A stretch of DNA of 64,000 bases from Stachybotrys elegans. Taxonomy: Eukaryota > Ascomycota > Sordariomycetes > Hypocreales > Stachybotryaceae. The number at the start of each line of letters is the position of its first letter. Position 1 is the first letter of the stretch. The DNA lies in contig JAGPNK010000001.1 of the NCBI GenBank assembly GCA_020746835.1, forward strand, positions 1,426,001 to 1,490,000. The letters run 5' to 3'. Made by a program: the position numbers and the translations under genes. Positions 37,218 through 51,600 of this stretch are shown piece after piece. The notes beneath the pieces were generated by a model. That model had not been told where the DNA came from, made no database searches, and saw nothing but the letters and a program-made list of their open reading frames with translations.

Positions 37218-37739
37218 ATGGCTCCCATCAACAGACAGCTCATCCAGGCCACCACCAACGACCACAGCTATGTCGACACCCCGCAGCTCATCCCCTGGAC
37301 CGAGGAGGACATGCAGTACCTGATGGAGTACTCGCGCATATTCCTCACCCGGTTCGCCACCAATCTCGCCATCCTCTCCATCATGATTTCCCTCGTCGTC
37401 CTTGCCATGCTCATCGCCTTGTCCATCACCCGCCGCGTCAAGAAGCTCATCTTCGGTGACGGCGCCCCTAAGCCCGTCGCCACGCTCGTCGTCCCCGAGA
37501 AGGGCCCACTCCGCATCGAGCACCCCGGCGGCGACGACTGTCCCATCCACACGGGCTTCTGCGCCGTGCTGCAGGATGCGAACCTCGAGCGGGTCCCCTC
37601 GCCTACTGCTTCCGGTCGTCATGAGCATGCTACCAGAGGGCTTAACGAGCTGGAGGCAGGCAGAGCTGGGAGTCCGGATACTGCTCCGTCCTGGCAGGGC
37701 AACAACCAGTTGAACACTTCTTGGGCCATTATGATGTGA
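37218..37739 (+). CDS. Small single-pass membrane protein, function unknown
   Basis: Single exon, 173 aa. The start at 37218 (context CACAATGG) is preferred to an upstream in-frame ATG because the extra 40 residues are low-complexity. After a hydrophilic N-terminus with IPWTEEDMQYLMEYSR there is one strong transmembrane segment at about residues 48-70 (AILSIMISLVVLAMLIAL), followed at once by the basic ITRRVKKLIFGDG stop-transfer stretch. This suggests a type I-like or tail-out orientation with a roughly 100-residue cytosolic tail that ends in a disordered Gly/Pro/Ser region. No signal peptide, catalytic motif or family was recognised. The C-terminal HPGGDDCPIHTGFCAVLQ block, with two Cys, may be functional. 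Confidence 0.75.
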   Translation: MAPINRQLIQATTNDHSYVDTPQLIPWTEEDMQYLMEYSRIFLTRFATNLAILSIMISLVVLAMLIALSITRRVKKLIFGDGAPKPVATLVVPEKGPLRIEHPGGDDCPIHTGFCAVLQDANLERVPSPTASGRHEHATRGLNELEAGRAGSPDTAPSWQGNNQLNTSWAIMM

Positions 37740-38197
37740 GAAGATAGGATGTGTTCAGAGTAGGCGTATAGGGAGAAGGGAAGTGGGAAAAGAGATAGAG
37801 CGATCATTCATCAAAGGTAGCGAGTGTCCATGAACAGCATCATCTTCTATGTAGTTCAAAAGATTCTGATTCGGAGGGGAGGTGTTCTTATTCAACTACT
37901 AGTCCGAGCTTGTTATACATATCTTTTTACAACACTAGCCCTCCTTTTGACTGTGCGTCCAATCATTTCGTAAACCGAGCAAAGTCTGCTTGGTGAATTT
38001 TGATGCTCCAACGCCTGTTCCGCCAACCATGGTATTAAGGTCATTGGTAAAAAATAGGTGCCCGATAGAAGCAACTGCAGTATGAATACATGAGAAGTAC
38101 AACAAGAAGAAAAAGGTCTATGGATCGCCTTGCGCATCCAGGAATATTGTGACAAGTGTTGGGTGTTTAAACAGTGGAGATGGTTTGAGTTGGCTTT
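37740..38197. other. Convergent intergenic (membrane protein / SSC1)
   Basis: 0.46 kb holding two 3' ends. Nothing else seen. Confidence 0.4.
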
Positions 38198-40358
<2,161 letters not shown>

Positions 40359-42145
40359 CTTGAATTAGGTACAGGGGTATCGAATTAAAGAAAGATGTTT
40401 TACAATCGCGGGATAGGAGAGGAAATGATGGGAGGATGAGGGAGGGAGATGATGATGAAGAGAGAGAGATTGGATTGAGAAGGGGAGGAAGGTGAATTTT
40501 TTAGGTCCAGAAGAAAAATTATCCCCGGTCGCATACATGGAGCCATGGAAGCTAGAAGAAGGCAGCATAATCCAGATAGGTCCCCACTCTCGGGGCGACT
40601 TAGCGTCGGATAAACCGTGGCACCGACATCAACGCTCGAATCCGGATTGCACGTGACTCTTGTTTCTGTAGATGCCTCGTCTGGCCCCTATTCCCACGCC
40701 TCCGAAGTTAGTAGCCCACATATTTCCTTGTCAGTCCTGATGTCAGTTTACACAATACCTTCGTCGCTTCGATATAAAGCGTCAGTGCGCGTGAGCAAGA
40801 CAAGGTGAGGCGAGCAGGCAAAGAGGCAGCAGCTTGGTGGATGGATGGCAAGGTCATGATTGCCGGGAAAGCTCGGCTAAGGGCCCGGCTCGGGGCAATT
40901 CTCACCTCGGCCTCAAGCGATGGGGGGCTTTTTCTTCTTCTTCTCATGTCGCCTGACCGTGAACGTTGCCACTGGTTTGCCATTGCCAGAATTGCATGAC
41001 TACTAACCTCTAAATACGTTCTACGTACCCCAGTGATGCCTGTGGATGCCACACCCAGTCATAAAGCATATGGTCAAAATTTGAGTCCCAGACCGCCTAC
41101 CTACCCTGTATCTATTCCAGCGCTCATCCTCCATCATCGTTTCGTCACATTCATGATGGTGCAAATACATACCAGCATTGTCTTGCTATTCCGTCTCCAG
41201 CAATGCTTTGCTAGGCGGGCGCCTTGCTAAATATATAATCTCGTGGATCTCGTTCTCTCGTTTTCTGGCAGTCCGCCTATCTGTGCCATGCACTCGCTCG
41301 TCTTTATACGCCACCCAGGAAACCGACGTCGCACGCCATTTGTCCAATAGCCCAACAGCTGGATAATGGTAGACCAACCCCTCTTTTACTACCCGTACAT
41401 ACATATGTATGTAGGTATGAATATGTATGTAAGTAGGATAAAACCGGACCACACAGGTAAAAGAATCAGCTTACTGATATCTGCGCAACCTGAGTTTACA
41501 CACCGAATGCCTCTAGTAATGATGCATTCAAATACGGGAGCTGTTGACTTAACACTTACCTAGGTTAGTAGGCAGTACTGCTAGGTAGCTGAGACCACTG
41601 CACTGATTCTGGTGCAAGGAAATCAAACAGCAGGTGAACTCAGTAGGTACCTGGTAGGTACCCGTAGTTGCTATGGCATGTGGAGTACGTACCTGCAGCC
41701 GCCGAACCACCTGCCAGCAGCCTGTCATTAATCACCAAAATCCACCCGTGGGCATCCTGCCGCCCGTAACAAACCTCCCATCTACCATCGATATCCCCAC
41801 CAGACGATTGAAGCCTAGACGTCATCCCATCTACTGCCTTCTCGAAACCCGCCGCGATAACGCGCCGCTGGCACCGCCATCGTGCTCGCAGCCTTCGATC
41901 ACACATATCGCCCGCATCGCCCGCATCGCCCTTTGGCCCGCGCGCCTCACCGGCTTGTTGGACCTGTATCCGCCGCGTGCCCTCCAACTCTGTCCGCGTC
42001 GCACCGCAGCCGACCTGCTTGGTCCAGGCCCAAATCGATCGAGTATATTGTTTCGACGAGGTGCTCTCGACGAACCGCTATCGTGGAGTAACCGATATCC
42101 CAACATCAGAGCTTCCTCTGGCCCAGAGGAGGTGCACGCTTAGCT
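40359..42145. other. 1.8-kb divergent intergenic, SSC1 / DUF2415
   Basis: No supported gene. Holds several TACCTA/TAGGTA palindrome-like motifs (near 41565, 41645, 41686) and an ATGTATGT-rich stretch near 41398-41440. I saw no clear heat-shock element series on the SSC1 side. Confidence 0.45.
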
Positions 42146-44364
42146 ATGGCCGTGAAGGACGATGCTGTGTTTGCCACCCTTGTCCCACCCCTCCACAGTG
42201 CCAGCCATCTGATAACGGATCTAGGTATTGTTCAACGGAGTCTATCATCTCCCGACACAAGAGAAGACACTTTCGTGTCCCTGTACGCTCGCAGTAAGTC
42301 GCATATCGCCCGCACTCGTCCCGCCTGCTGCTGCAAGTCTCACACATCCGTCATAGACACTGGCAGCTGCGCTCCCTCGTTAGTGTCGAGAAGCAGCACA
42401 TCGTATATTTTCCCGGCGGCACCGGTTGCAACCATGTCCAGCGACTCAACACGCTGACCTCGGAGTGCGAAACCATCAAGCTTCTCGCCTTTGCCCCCCG
42501 CTGTCTGGTTGCCAAGAACGGCTGGCTATGCTGTGGAAGTGAGAATGGTGATTTTGTCGCCATCCAGCTCGACAGCAACACCGACAGAAACAACTCCTCA
42601 TCGCTTGGATTGCTGGATTCGGATCTTCAGCTTCCTTCTGCCTTTGAGCGAAACGAAGGTTCTGTGCTTTCCCAGCTCCTTCAAGCCCGCCGCTCCAGCA
42701 GCAGAAGCCTCCTTGCCAAGAGCGTCAGGCTTGCAAAGGATCGTGTCAACTGCATCACACTTTGGTTCCCCCCGTCGCCAGATCTATGCAGCCCCCATGC
42801 CTACGGACAGTCTGTTGCTGTCCTGGCCAACAATGACCGCACAGTGACGCTGGTAGGCCTTCAGGATGTCATTTCGGAGGAGAAGCCCGAAGCACTGGAT
42901 GTCGTCAACTACCCAGACTACGTCAACCGTGCCATCATATCCCCCGATGGCGGTCTGCTTGTTGCGATTCTCGACGACCCGTACCTATATGTCCACCAGC
43001 GTACCAAGGAATTGACCTCTGGTCCAGATGGTACCATCGAGTACCGCTGGGTCCTCAAGCAGAGGCTGCTCCTCAAGAGCCAGAGGATCAACGACGAAAC
43101 AGACAGCCGAGGGAGTTTTGCTGCCTGCTTCTCAACGTCCGGCACATACCTGGCCGTCGGAACACAGCACGGGACAATCTCCATCTTCGACGCTACTCTC
43201 CTGACCAACACCAACGTGGATCCTCTCATCACCACATTCAAGTCCTCCAGGCCTGAAAGCGGCCCAGGTGCCATTCGTGACATGGCCTTTTGCCCTGGGC
43301 CGTTTGATATTCTGGCTTGGACCGAAGATCGCGGCAGAATTGGTATCGCCGATGCCAGGACAAACTTTGTCGTGCGCCAGATTATTGACATTAACGCCGA
43401 ATCCGACTTCCAACACGTCAATGTCGTCGACCCAAACACTGTTGATCCCCGGCTTCTCGAGGGCCACCGCTCCCCCTGGCGAGCAAGCACACCGCCGCTT
43501 GGGAGCGGCAATGCCGACTCTGCCAGACGAGGTGAGCAGGGTTCTGGTTCTGGTTCAGGTTCAGGTTCAGGCTCTGGTTCAGGCGCAGGCGCTTCCGCTG
43601 GCGTGGATGCCCTGAACCCTCCCCTCACTACACGTGAAACACAGGTCTTGGAAGCCATCCAGAATGACCGTCGGAGGCGCGAGCGTGGGCAGTCCACAAG
43701 AGCTGCCGAAGATGCAATCCGCGCCGCAGTGGACCTCACCATGAACTCGCGCCTACCAGGGCATCCGAGAGGAGCAGGTGCGCGGAATCGCGAGCGAAGT
43801 AGCAGTATCAGCCGTACCACGGCCGAGCCTACGTACTCCCGCGATACAGAGCGTATTCTTCAGCTTCAGCGGGAGCGCAACGCTCGGATCCTGCGCGAGG
43901 CCACCGACCTGAACGTGTCCAGGCGTAATGACCCGCGCTGGGCAGAACGAGTCGCAGAAACAATTGCGATTCTGCGAGAGCGCGACCGCTCCGATACCTA
44001 CCTTAACGTCCTGGAAGTCTTGCAGGGAGGAGATCGAGCGGCGGGCGACGAAGAATCAGGACATGACGCCTCGCTACTGGTCCCCGGCGGCAACCAAGGG
44101 TTTGCTCGCTGGGAGGAAAATATCGTCCGAGGAAGCCTCGTGCCCGACCATGGCATATTCGAAGTTCCGCCCTCTGCGGACAACACTGCAGGGCTATCCT
44201 GGAGCGAAGACGGGCGCACCTTGTAAGTCACTGATTTATTGCACCGAGAATCTCCGCGACTTTTCCTGACCTTTGCTAGGTTTGTTGGTGCCCAGAATGG
44301 CGTTTACGAGTTTCACATCAATGTCCACAACCGAAAGTTTTACCCGAGCATCAGTCTGCGTTAA
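42146..44364 (+). CDS. DUF2415 / WD-repeat-like protein
   Basis: Conserved fungal protein of unknown function, like the S. pombe C2A9.03 type. Four exons are modelled: 42146-42168, 42225-42293, 42357-44222 and 44280-44364, 680 aa. The first 23-nt exon and its intron are the least certain part; the second exon reaches RRHFRVPVRSQHWQLRSLVS, which matches how these proteins begin. WD-like blades follow (CLVAKNGWLCCGSENGDFVA, PDGGLLVAILDDPYLYVHQ, GTYLAVGTQHGTISIFDATL). The DUF2415 block has IRDMAFCPGPFDILAWTEDR and IGIADARTNFVVRQIIDI. A Gly-Ser repeat and a charged helical region precede the last blade (FVGAQNGVYEFHINVHNRKF). In the last exon the frame is rebuilt by a phase-2 intron. Confidence 0.85.
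43540..43581 (+). repeat. Gly-Ser coding minisatellite
   Basis: Seven tandem six-base units (GGT TCT / GGT TCA / GGC TCT) encode (Gly-Ser)7 between blades of the DUF2415 protein. Synonymous third bases vary, so the repeat is not brand new. Confidence 0.85.
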
Positions 44365-44630
44365 TGAGGTTTATGGATTAAATAGTAATGATAGTATTGG
44401 GCGTTTAGGAGGATGCGACTTGATGAGCGGGGTTTCTTACGATGGGAATGAAATTGCACACGAATTCGAAATGATAATCAGAATGCACCACTGTGTGCGC
44501 ATGTGTCTCGGGGAGGACACCGGGATGGGCTCTCGCTCATCAAATCTGGCCAGCCATGTCTGTATGATACCAACGGAAAAAGTTGAACATTGAATCACAA
44601 AGCTGTTGTGCTTGCATAAAACACGGCTGT
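44365..44630. other. Convergent intergenic (DUF2415 / L2HGDH)
   Basis: 266 bp between two 3' ends. Nothing else seen. Confidence 0.4.
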
Positions 44631-45978
44631 CTATCGCGCGGTACCGTACAGCAACTCCTCTACAGTCTCACCAATGGCCAAGCTGCTGGTTAGGCCTGGA
44701 CTCTCGATGCCCAGCAGGTTGACCCATCCTTCGTACCCCTCCTCCATGCGGATGATGAAGTCGTGGAAGCCCTTGCCTGTCGCCACAGCGCCAGCAGGCG
44801 CAAGCTTGGGCCGGATGCCGGCATAGTCAGGCTCCAGACATGTTTCGTCGACGCCCGGCAGATACTTCTTGATCTCGGCAACGGCCTGGCTCTGGCGCGA
44901 CCCGTTTACGGCGAGGTCGGCTGGCGAGTTGACCCATTCGACGTCAGGCCCGAACCGGAGGCGGCCAGCGAGATCCATGGTCAGATGCGTGCCGAGCCCG
45001 CCGGCGCCGGGCTCTGGGGCGGGGTAAATGAGGCGCGAGACGGAGGGCTGGGAGGCCGAGTAGGAGAAGTAGTTGCCCTTTGCGTAGTAGAGCTGCTTGT
45101 GCTCCGCGGCGGGGACAATCATGTTGTGGATGGCCACGGCACCCAGGCCCGCTGCGTTGATGATTGTGTCGGCTGTGATTGTGGAAACCTCGCCTGAGGA
45201 GGCGTCGCGGACCTCGACCTCCCAGCCGCCGCTGCCAGGACCGCCGTGGCCGGCAAGGGGTGTGATGGCGGTGACGGGCGAGTTGAGGGCGACGACGCCT
45301 CCCTGCTCCTCAAACAGGCCCTGCAGACAGACCATCAGGCCATGCGAGTCGACAATGCCCGTCGTCGGACTCTCCAGCGCCCCGGAGAGCGCCTGGACGC
45401 CCTCTCCGTCGCGCCGAATCTCCTCGTCGCTCACCCACCGCGTGGGAACGCCGATATCGTCGCGGCAGAAGGCGTGGATGCGTTCGAGGGCGGCGCGCTG
45501 CGCGTCGTTCTGGGCGACGATCCACTTGCCGGTGCGGCGGTGGCCGACGCCGTGGCGGGCGCACAGCTCGTAGAGCAGGTTCTTTCCGCGGATGCAGAGC
45601 CGGGTCTTGAGCGAGGACGCGCCGTAATAGATGCCCGCGTGGATGACCTCGCTGTTGCGCGAGCTCGTCTCAGTGCCAACGGCGGCGTGGCGCTCGACGA
45701 GGAGCGTGGCGGCGCGCGGGGCGAGCTGCCGGGCGATGGCGAGGCCAACGACACCGCCGCCAATGACCTGGCAAATACGGTCAGCAGGGGATTGATCGAT
45801 TTCAGAAGGGGACAGGAGCTGATTGCGTCTGGATGAAAGGGGGTGAGGCTACGGAGCATTGGGGGATGCTTACGACGTGTGAGAAGTCGGCTCTTGGAGC
45901 GGCCGTGCAGCTAAAGGCCGATCTCTGCAGGCGGGACCACGGCTGCGACCGCGATGATAGTCTCGCTCTGGCAAACAT
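44631..45978 (-). CDS. Mitochondrial L-2-hydroxyglutarate dehydrogenase (FAD-dependent)
   Basis: FAD enzyme of the DAO family that oxidises L-2-hydroxyglutarate to 2-oxoglutarate, a metabolite-repair reaction. Two exons, 45874-45978 and 44631-45767, separated by a 106-nt phase-0 intron (branch CTGAC), give 413 aa. The first 32 residues (MFARARLSSRSQPWSRLQRS) form a basic, acid-free mitochondrial presequence. Exon 2 opens with the FAD-binding GGGVVGLAIARQL, then ERHAAVGTETSSRNSEVIHA, which is the conserved glycine-rich/SRNS-VIHAG pattern of L2HGDH. Further on come the substrate-side TGIVDSHGLM and INAAGLGAVAIHNMI. The end, LLGIESPGLTSSLAIGETV, matches the family C-terminus. It is slightly shorter than human L2HGDH (463 aa). 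Identity as L2HGDH is by motif pattern; another DAO-fold dehydrogenase is the alternative. Confidence 0.87.
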
Positions 45979-46562
45979 GATGAGAACCACTGCCGGGTGA
46001 GGACATGCGAGGCCGGCGATGGGCTCGTTCGATGATAGAGTTGTAAATATACTGGATCCGCTTTTACCCACTACGTCTCCGTTCGCCGGCCGGCCGGTCC
46101 TCGGAGCTAGAACGCATGGTGTATATACATATTGTAATATGATGTGGATTGAAAACATATTATGTAGTCCTAGGACATATAGACATGACGAAACACATCA
46201 TGCGCTCTCGTACGAGCTCCAATTCAAATGCAAGGAGACGACGGTAGGGAACTTGGCTGATACCATTCCGAGTATCTGATGTCCTACTCCGCCATCTAGT
46301 TCACCTAAAGCATACAAGGAGACCAGGAGCGAAAGATGATAGACATAACGTTGACTGTGACATGCGAATGCGCTATGGTTCAAATGAGCAGCCACGTCCT
46401 ATCTATTCGCACGAGTAAAACATATCCCGAGCCTGTGAGTTTCTGGCATGATGCGCCTTCAACACCGTAACGAACCATGCTGTACCCTGCCCGCCAAGCC
46501 CAAGCAACTCCAGAAATGCACCATGTGATACTTGAGCACCTATCCCAACGGCTCATGCGGAA
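45979..46562. other. Intergenic between L2HGDH and coiled-coil gene
   Basis: 0.58 kb: the L2HGDH promoter and the 3' end of the next minus-strand gene. No ORF of note. Confidence 0.4.
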
Positions 46563-47642
46563 TCATGCGTCTTTGGAAGACTCATCTGCTACGCTTATAG
46601 CTCGGTTCAGCTGAGAATGTAATGGAGATTCTGTCGATACCGGAGAGTTGGACACGTCCGAGAGTTGTTTCTCTAAATAGAAGTTAGCTAAGCATAGTAA
46701 GATACCGGAAACGACGGGATTGACGAACCCAGTTCACGGATGCGATGTCTCAACATCTGGTTCTCGCGGACCAGCATCTGGGTTTCCGCTTGGTAGAAGG
46801 CGCTCTCGTCGCGCCCTCCGAGGACCCAATCCCCGCTCTCGGCACTGATGGACGTGGATCGGAGCCGAGGAGATGCGCCACGGCTAGGTGTCCTGGACCG
46901 GCGGTGAAGGTCGGCCCGCGCCATGTCGAAGGAGCTGCGCGGATGAGTCAGGACCGGGGAGCGGGAGTAGGAGCCGCTGGGCACGACGGCTGACATGGAC
47001 GGCGAGGCGTGGGCAGGCACGGGGACAGGCAGCGGCACGGCATGCGAGGACCGCTCCGAGACGGCACTCATCTCTTCTGCGGATTGCCCGCCGTGCTGGT
47101 TGGCCTGAAGGCGCTGGAGCTCAAGCTGCTGCTGTCGAATCATTTGCAACAGTCGGTTCTGGCGGACAAGGCAAGTTAGCATCCGCTGTATCAGAAAGTT
47201 GGGCGATGCGGTGACGAACCACATGGGCTTCCTGCTCGGCCTCGAGCTCTTGATGGAGCTCGCCCAGGCTGGGAGCACGATGGTGCTGGGCATCACCCGC
47301 GAAGTAGGTCGACATGGAGGTGGAATGCGACGGGCTGTGGCGCGAGTAATCCTGCATCTCGCCAGGAGACGGGACGGTCGGGTCGTTGAGCTGGAGGTTC
47401 ATGAGGACGACGGATCGTCTTCGGCCCTGGGAAGAGCGGTGGCTGAGGGCAACTGAGTTTCCGGACGAGCCTACAGACGTTCAGTAGCTTGGACGGGGAT
47501 GTGGAGAGGGCTTGGAGGGAGGAAGCGGCGTACGTCGAGATGGCTCGTGCTGCAGGCTGGCATTGAGGGTCGCAGCGGCCTGCAGGGATATCGATGCAGA
47601 ACGGGGCGAGCCGGTGGGGGAGTGGTCTCCGTTGGTAGTCAT
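46563..47642 (-). CDS. Conserved fungal coiled-coil protein, function unknown
   Basis: Four exons on the minus strand, 47534-47642, 47220-47470, 46729-47158 and 46563-46672, give 299 aa. The start follows the pattern of a conserved fungal family: MTTNGD, then GSPRSASISLQAAATLNASL, RRRSVVLMNLQLNDPTVPSP and APSLGELHQELEAEQEAHV. A Gln-rich coiled coil begins in exon 3 (NRLLQMIRQQQLELQRLQAN), followed by a Ser/Pro-rich disordered stretch with several possible phosphosites (SRSPVLTHPRSSFD). A second heptad segment (ETQMLVRENQMLRHRIRELE) crosses into exon 4, which codes a further 36 residues. The last intron is needed: without it the protein ends within ten codons. No enzymatic motif. I recall the family only as a hypothetical protein, so no role is assigned. 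Confidence 0.78.
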
Positions 47643-48602
47643 GGCGAGGACCTTTGGCGTCTGTAGGCGCAGCTTGTAGTTCAACTAGGCACTGCCAAGT
47701 TGAAAGACAGAATCTCAAGAAGGGGGTATGTCTGCAAGTACCAAGGTAGGTAAAGTAGGGAAGGTTAAGAAGTTGGTCGAGGCGGCTATAGTGATATCCT
47801 TGAGGAATACGAGGAGGAACAAGGCGCGTCGAATCTGCGAGTTGCGAGGGGGATATTTTCTTAGGGGATTATCTGTTCAAGAAGAATGAGCCAGAACACA
47901 AGGCATTGGATCGCCATAGGTATTGGGGGATTCGGTGGTGTGTTGGTGCGCTGATGGCGCATGTCGTGAAGCTGAGGTCATAAGGCCAAGATGGCGGGGA
48001 TGTGGGACGAGTGACGCCTGGTGTGGCTTGATTGCTTAAAGGCACTACGGATAATGTAATGCTGTGGCGGATTGCTTTCATCTTGGGGTACGAAATTTCT
48101 TCATTTCTTTTGCTTTTGGCTCTTCTTTCTGTTGGAAAAACTATCCCAAAATACAAAGGGAGATAAGGGCATTCCTGCGGCACAGACAGACTACTGCTCT
48201 GGCAATTCATGGAAGGGATTAGGGATTGATTGCCTGTGCCGTGTTGATGACGTGTGGCTGAGGCAGGCCTCCATCAATCGTACGCTACCAACGGTTCATT
48301 CCATGCAAGGGATTATTTACAGCGCTGTTGCCACCAAACTCGGGCGCCTGCGACACGCCTACCTACCCCAGTAAAAGTTAGGCAAGTTCTGCCCGGTCAG
48401 CGGACAGTTAAGTAAGTTGTTTCGGTCCCATCGCTAATCACCAGCCGACAGCCTGACATCACCCATGCCGTGTCTGCCGTGGGACGGACGTACCATGGGG
48501 ATAGGGAATAGCCTCCGATTCCATTCACGATCGATCGGCCTTGCCAGCTCCGTGAGGCTGGCGATGACGAATGATTTCTTCCAGCCCACGCTGCCTTCAC
48601 TT

Positions 48603-48625
48603 ACTCACTCACTCACTCACTCACT
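48603..48625. repeat. (ACTC)n microsatellite
   Basis: Nearly six tandem tetranucleotides in the gene-poor stretch. Confidence 0.9.
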
Positions 48626-51600
48626 GCCTAGTCTAGCGGCTGATAATTTTCTTCAGTGGAGAACATGGATGGCTGTTGCGGCGTTGTTGTGCAGTGTAGC
48701 CAGCACGGAAGCAATAACAAACAAACAAGACCCAGCGATTGGCTACTATAACTTTCACCCCCATCGCCCTTTGGTATCTCTGGTCTCCATGGCCTAGGAT
48801 CTAGGGTCAAAGCAGATGGATCTCGTCGGGGTGGATGTGGGATCTTGCGAGGGGACACTAATTACATGAAAGTCCGATCAGGCTCCATATTGTCCCATCT
48901 GGCTATCATCCTTCCAGTTCCTCTTGGGCCAAGGCGTGGTGTGGTGACGCACAACCGGGATGTCCGCCTCGACTACTTGCTCCGTTGGGGGGATACGGCG
49001 TCGGCAATATGCACGTAGGAGCAAGTTATCGTTTGCAACGATGCAAGAGAATGGCTGCCGAGAAGGACCGGACATCCAACATCCAACGCCTGGCAGTCAA
49101 AGGCGTGATGCAAGGTGAGTGAGCGACATTGAAGATCGAATATCCATTCCCCTCGAGACCCTAGGAGACTTCCCGGGCCTGTCGTTGCGCACCCGGAGAA
49201 GCGAGCCAAGAGGCTTAACAGAAAGGAAGTATGCAGCAAAGTCATGCAGTCGTGCCCTTTCTTTGCTTAGGCGTTGCACTACTGCAGGTCCCGCTGCTTG
49301 GTTCTCCGGCACGGAATGCTTCTTGGCCGGCCAAAGAGACGGTCCCTCGAAATGCCGTGGCTGACTCGTTCTCCCAACGGGGTCGAGTCGGGACTCGCCA
49401 AAGGGTCGTGGCCACACAGTTCCCCCCGATGCCCCAAAGGCTCGAAGCGCTCGCCCCGGCCCATCGAGAGGGACCCTGGTGCCGCCTGGGACGGGTGGGC
49501 TTGATGCACAAACCGGCCCATCTGAGGTCCCCGAGTCGCGGGCGACTGCAGTGGCGCAGACGCTTGCTGAGGGTTCGAGACAAAGAAAGGATCTCGTGGT
49601 GGTGGAGACGCCACACAACGCAGCCGCGGGTATGGTGAGCGTGTGGTTCACTCGCTACTCCAAGCCGCTGTTGTTTCCGTGTATGTATATTTGGCTGCTT
49701 GTGTCTTCTTGTGCGACATGCAAGCCAGCAAGTTCCGGCTGGCTGCGGCTGGCTGCGCATCATGTACACGCCCGTCGCCATACGGGCTGCCCGAAACCTC
49801 CTAGACCAGTAGGGTCTGCTTGTCTCGATGGCCACCTTCCAGCTTCGCGCGAGGATCTCGGACTCAGTCAAAGAGGAGCGAGACGAAAAGAGGTAGTTGG
49901 GAGAGTTTGAGACAGGACGGCACAGCCATGGTGGACTGACGTCCGTTTCCGAACCGCCTTAATCAACCCCTTGCCCGTCTCAGTTTTGTTTCCAAAAGAT
50001 GCCGGCGGCCAGAGGAGACGGTCGGCGGCACGACATGACACAAATGCAGTAGCGCTACACGCCCGTTATTTTAGGCTGTGCCCACGGCCTGGCCGCCCCG
50101 AGCTTTTTAGGCGGGCTTCGAAAATAATCTCTTGGATCATGTATGGTATGGTATGTAGGTTGGTGAGGCCGGTGAGAGAGAAAGACGAGAGTGACACGGC
50201 TCAGCAAATCGAACCCGACCATTTCACAGAATGCTTCTGTGTCATACCAGCCAAACCAGCCCATGCAATGGACCGTGCAAGCCCATGATCGGCTCGCGAG
50301 GATGCTGGAATGCCAGATTAAGTCCCTGCAATACGTTACATTCGAGGATCCGTGGGAGGTGGGCGGGTCTGGGCAAAATGCGGAGAGTCGAGGTTGCATG
50401 CTCGACGAGAACACCCCACGAGCCCATGATCGGCGTTGATATTTGCGTGATGCCAGGCCTCGGAGACAAGACCAGATAAGCATGCTTCACGAGTCGCCTA
50501 GGCCACGGCGCATGCCACCGCAACACCTCAAGTGCTTGGCCGATGGGGGAACCAGTCTCTGAAAACGAGAATTAGCTGCCCACCACGTTGCTCTGCTCCG
50601 AGATGCAACACGGGCTGACGGGTGCGGGGAAATCCCATCACGTTACCACGATGCCTTTAATCGAGCGCAACACATGCTCCGAACGGCTACGTACAGGGAA
50701 GCGCCGGAGCATATCGCTTCTCTCGTCGGCCTGTGCTGTCCTCGTAGTCCATCCGCCTGCAGTCGCCCGGGCGATCCTCGTGCTCATGTATGACGGGGTT
50801 GTTTGTTTGTTGTGGATGACTCCCCAATGGCCTATGCTCTGTAGGCATGGTGTAATTATCAGCCGCATGAATGATGGCTGGCTGAAGACTCACAGGTCTG
50901 CTCGCCTTTCTTCTTCTCACCTCTCAGGGCCGGCCTTCGCCGGGGATGCCCCTGCAATTCCACACCAAGGCTGGCGGCTACTCGGTCCCATTCGGACCCA
51001 AACACCTGTCTTGAGCGCACGGTCAGAAGCAGGCATTCCTCATCCCTGCTGGGTAAGATCTTCCTCTTCCCTCCGGTCGGGACATGTCGCGAGAATTTTT
51101 TGAAATGCAATGCGCCGCTCTCAGCGAGGAGGGGGGCATCATACATGCGCAATTGGAGGTAGGTTAATTAAGTGATTGACGCAGATTTTTCCATTTTCCC
51201 ATTTTCCCATTTCCCATTTCAACCCGAAACCGTAACCAGCAGCCGAGGCAGAGGTCAATACCACACACATGACTGACAGGCAGCCCAGGTTGGCAGCTCA
51301 TTTATTCCTCACGCTGACTGTAGGTGCGATTGGCCCCGCGTCAATCACATCACATGGCCTGGGCCGGTGTTGACAACCTGGCCTGTCAGTTCATTCTGCC
51401 GGGGAACCCCTGGGCCTATTGCGAACAAGGTCTGCTATCCATGGCATTATCCTGCCACAGGCTAGCCGCTTTAGTGCTTCTCAGGCTCCTCAGGCGAGCC
51501 CTCACTTTTTGCAAGATAGACAGACAGAAGAACAGCAGTGAGCTTGCGAACCCTTGTCCCGAGCTCGTGGCGCAATTGCCAGCCGCAAGACAATTCAGCT

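Noticed and set aside
48603..48625. Possible CRISPR-like array
   Set aside because: A plain tetranucleotide microsatellite without spacers, in a eukaryote.
49242..49871. 209-codon minus-strand ORF and its overlapping neighbours
   Set aside because: Five frames are open at once, which points to high GC and not coding constraint.
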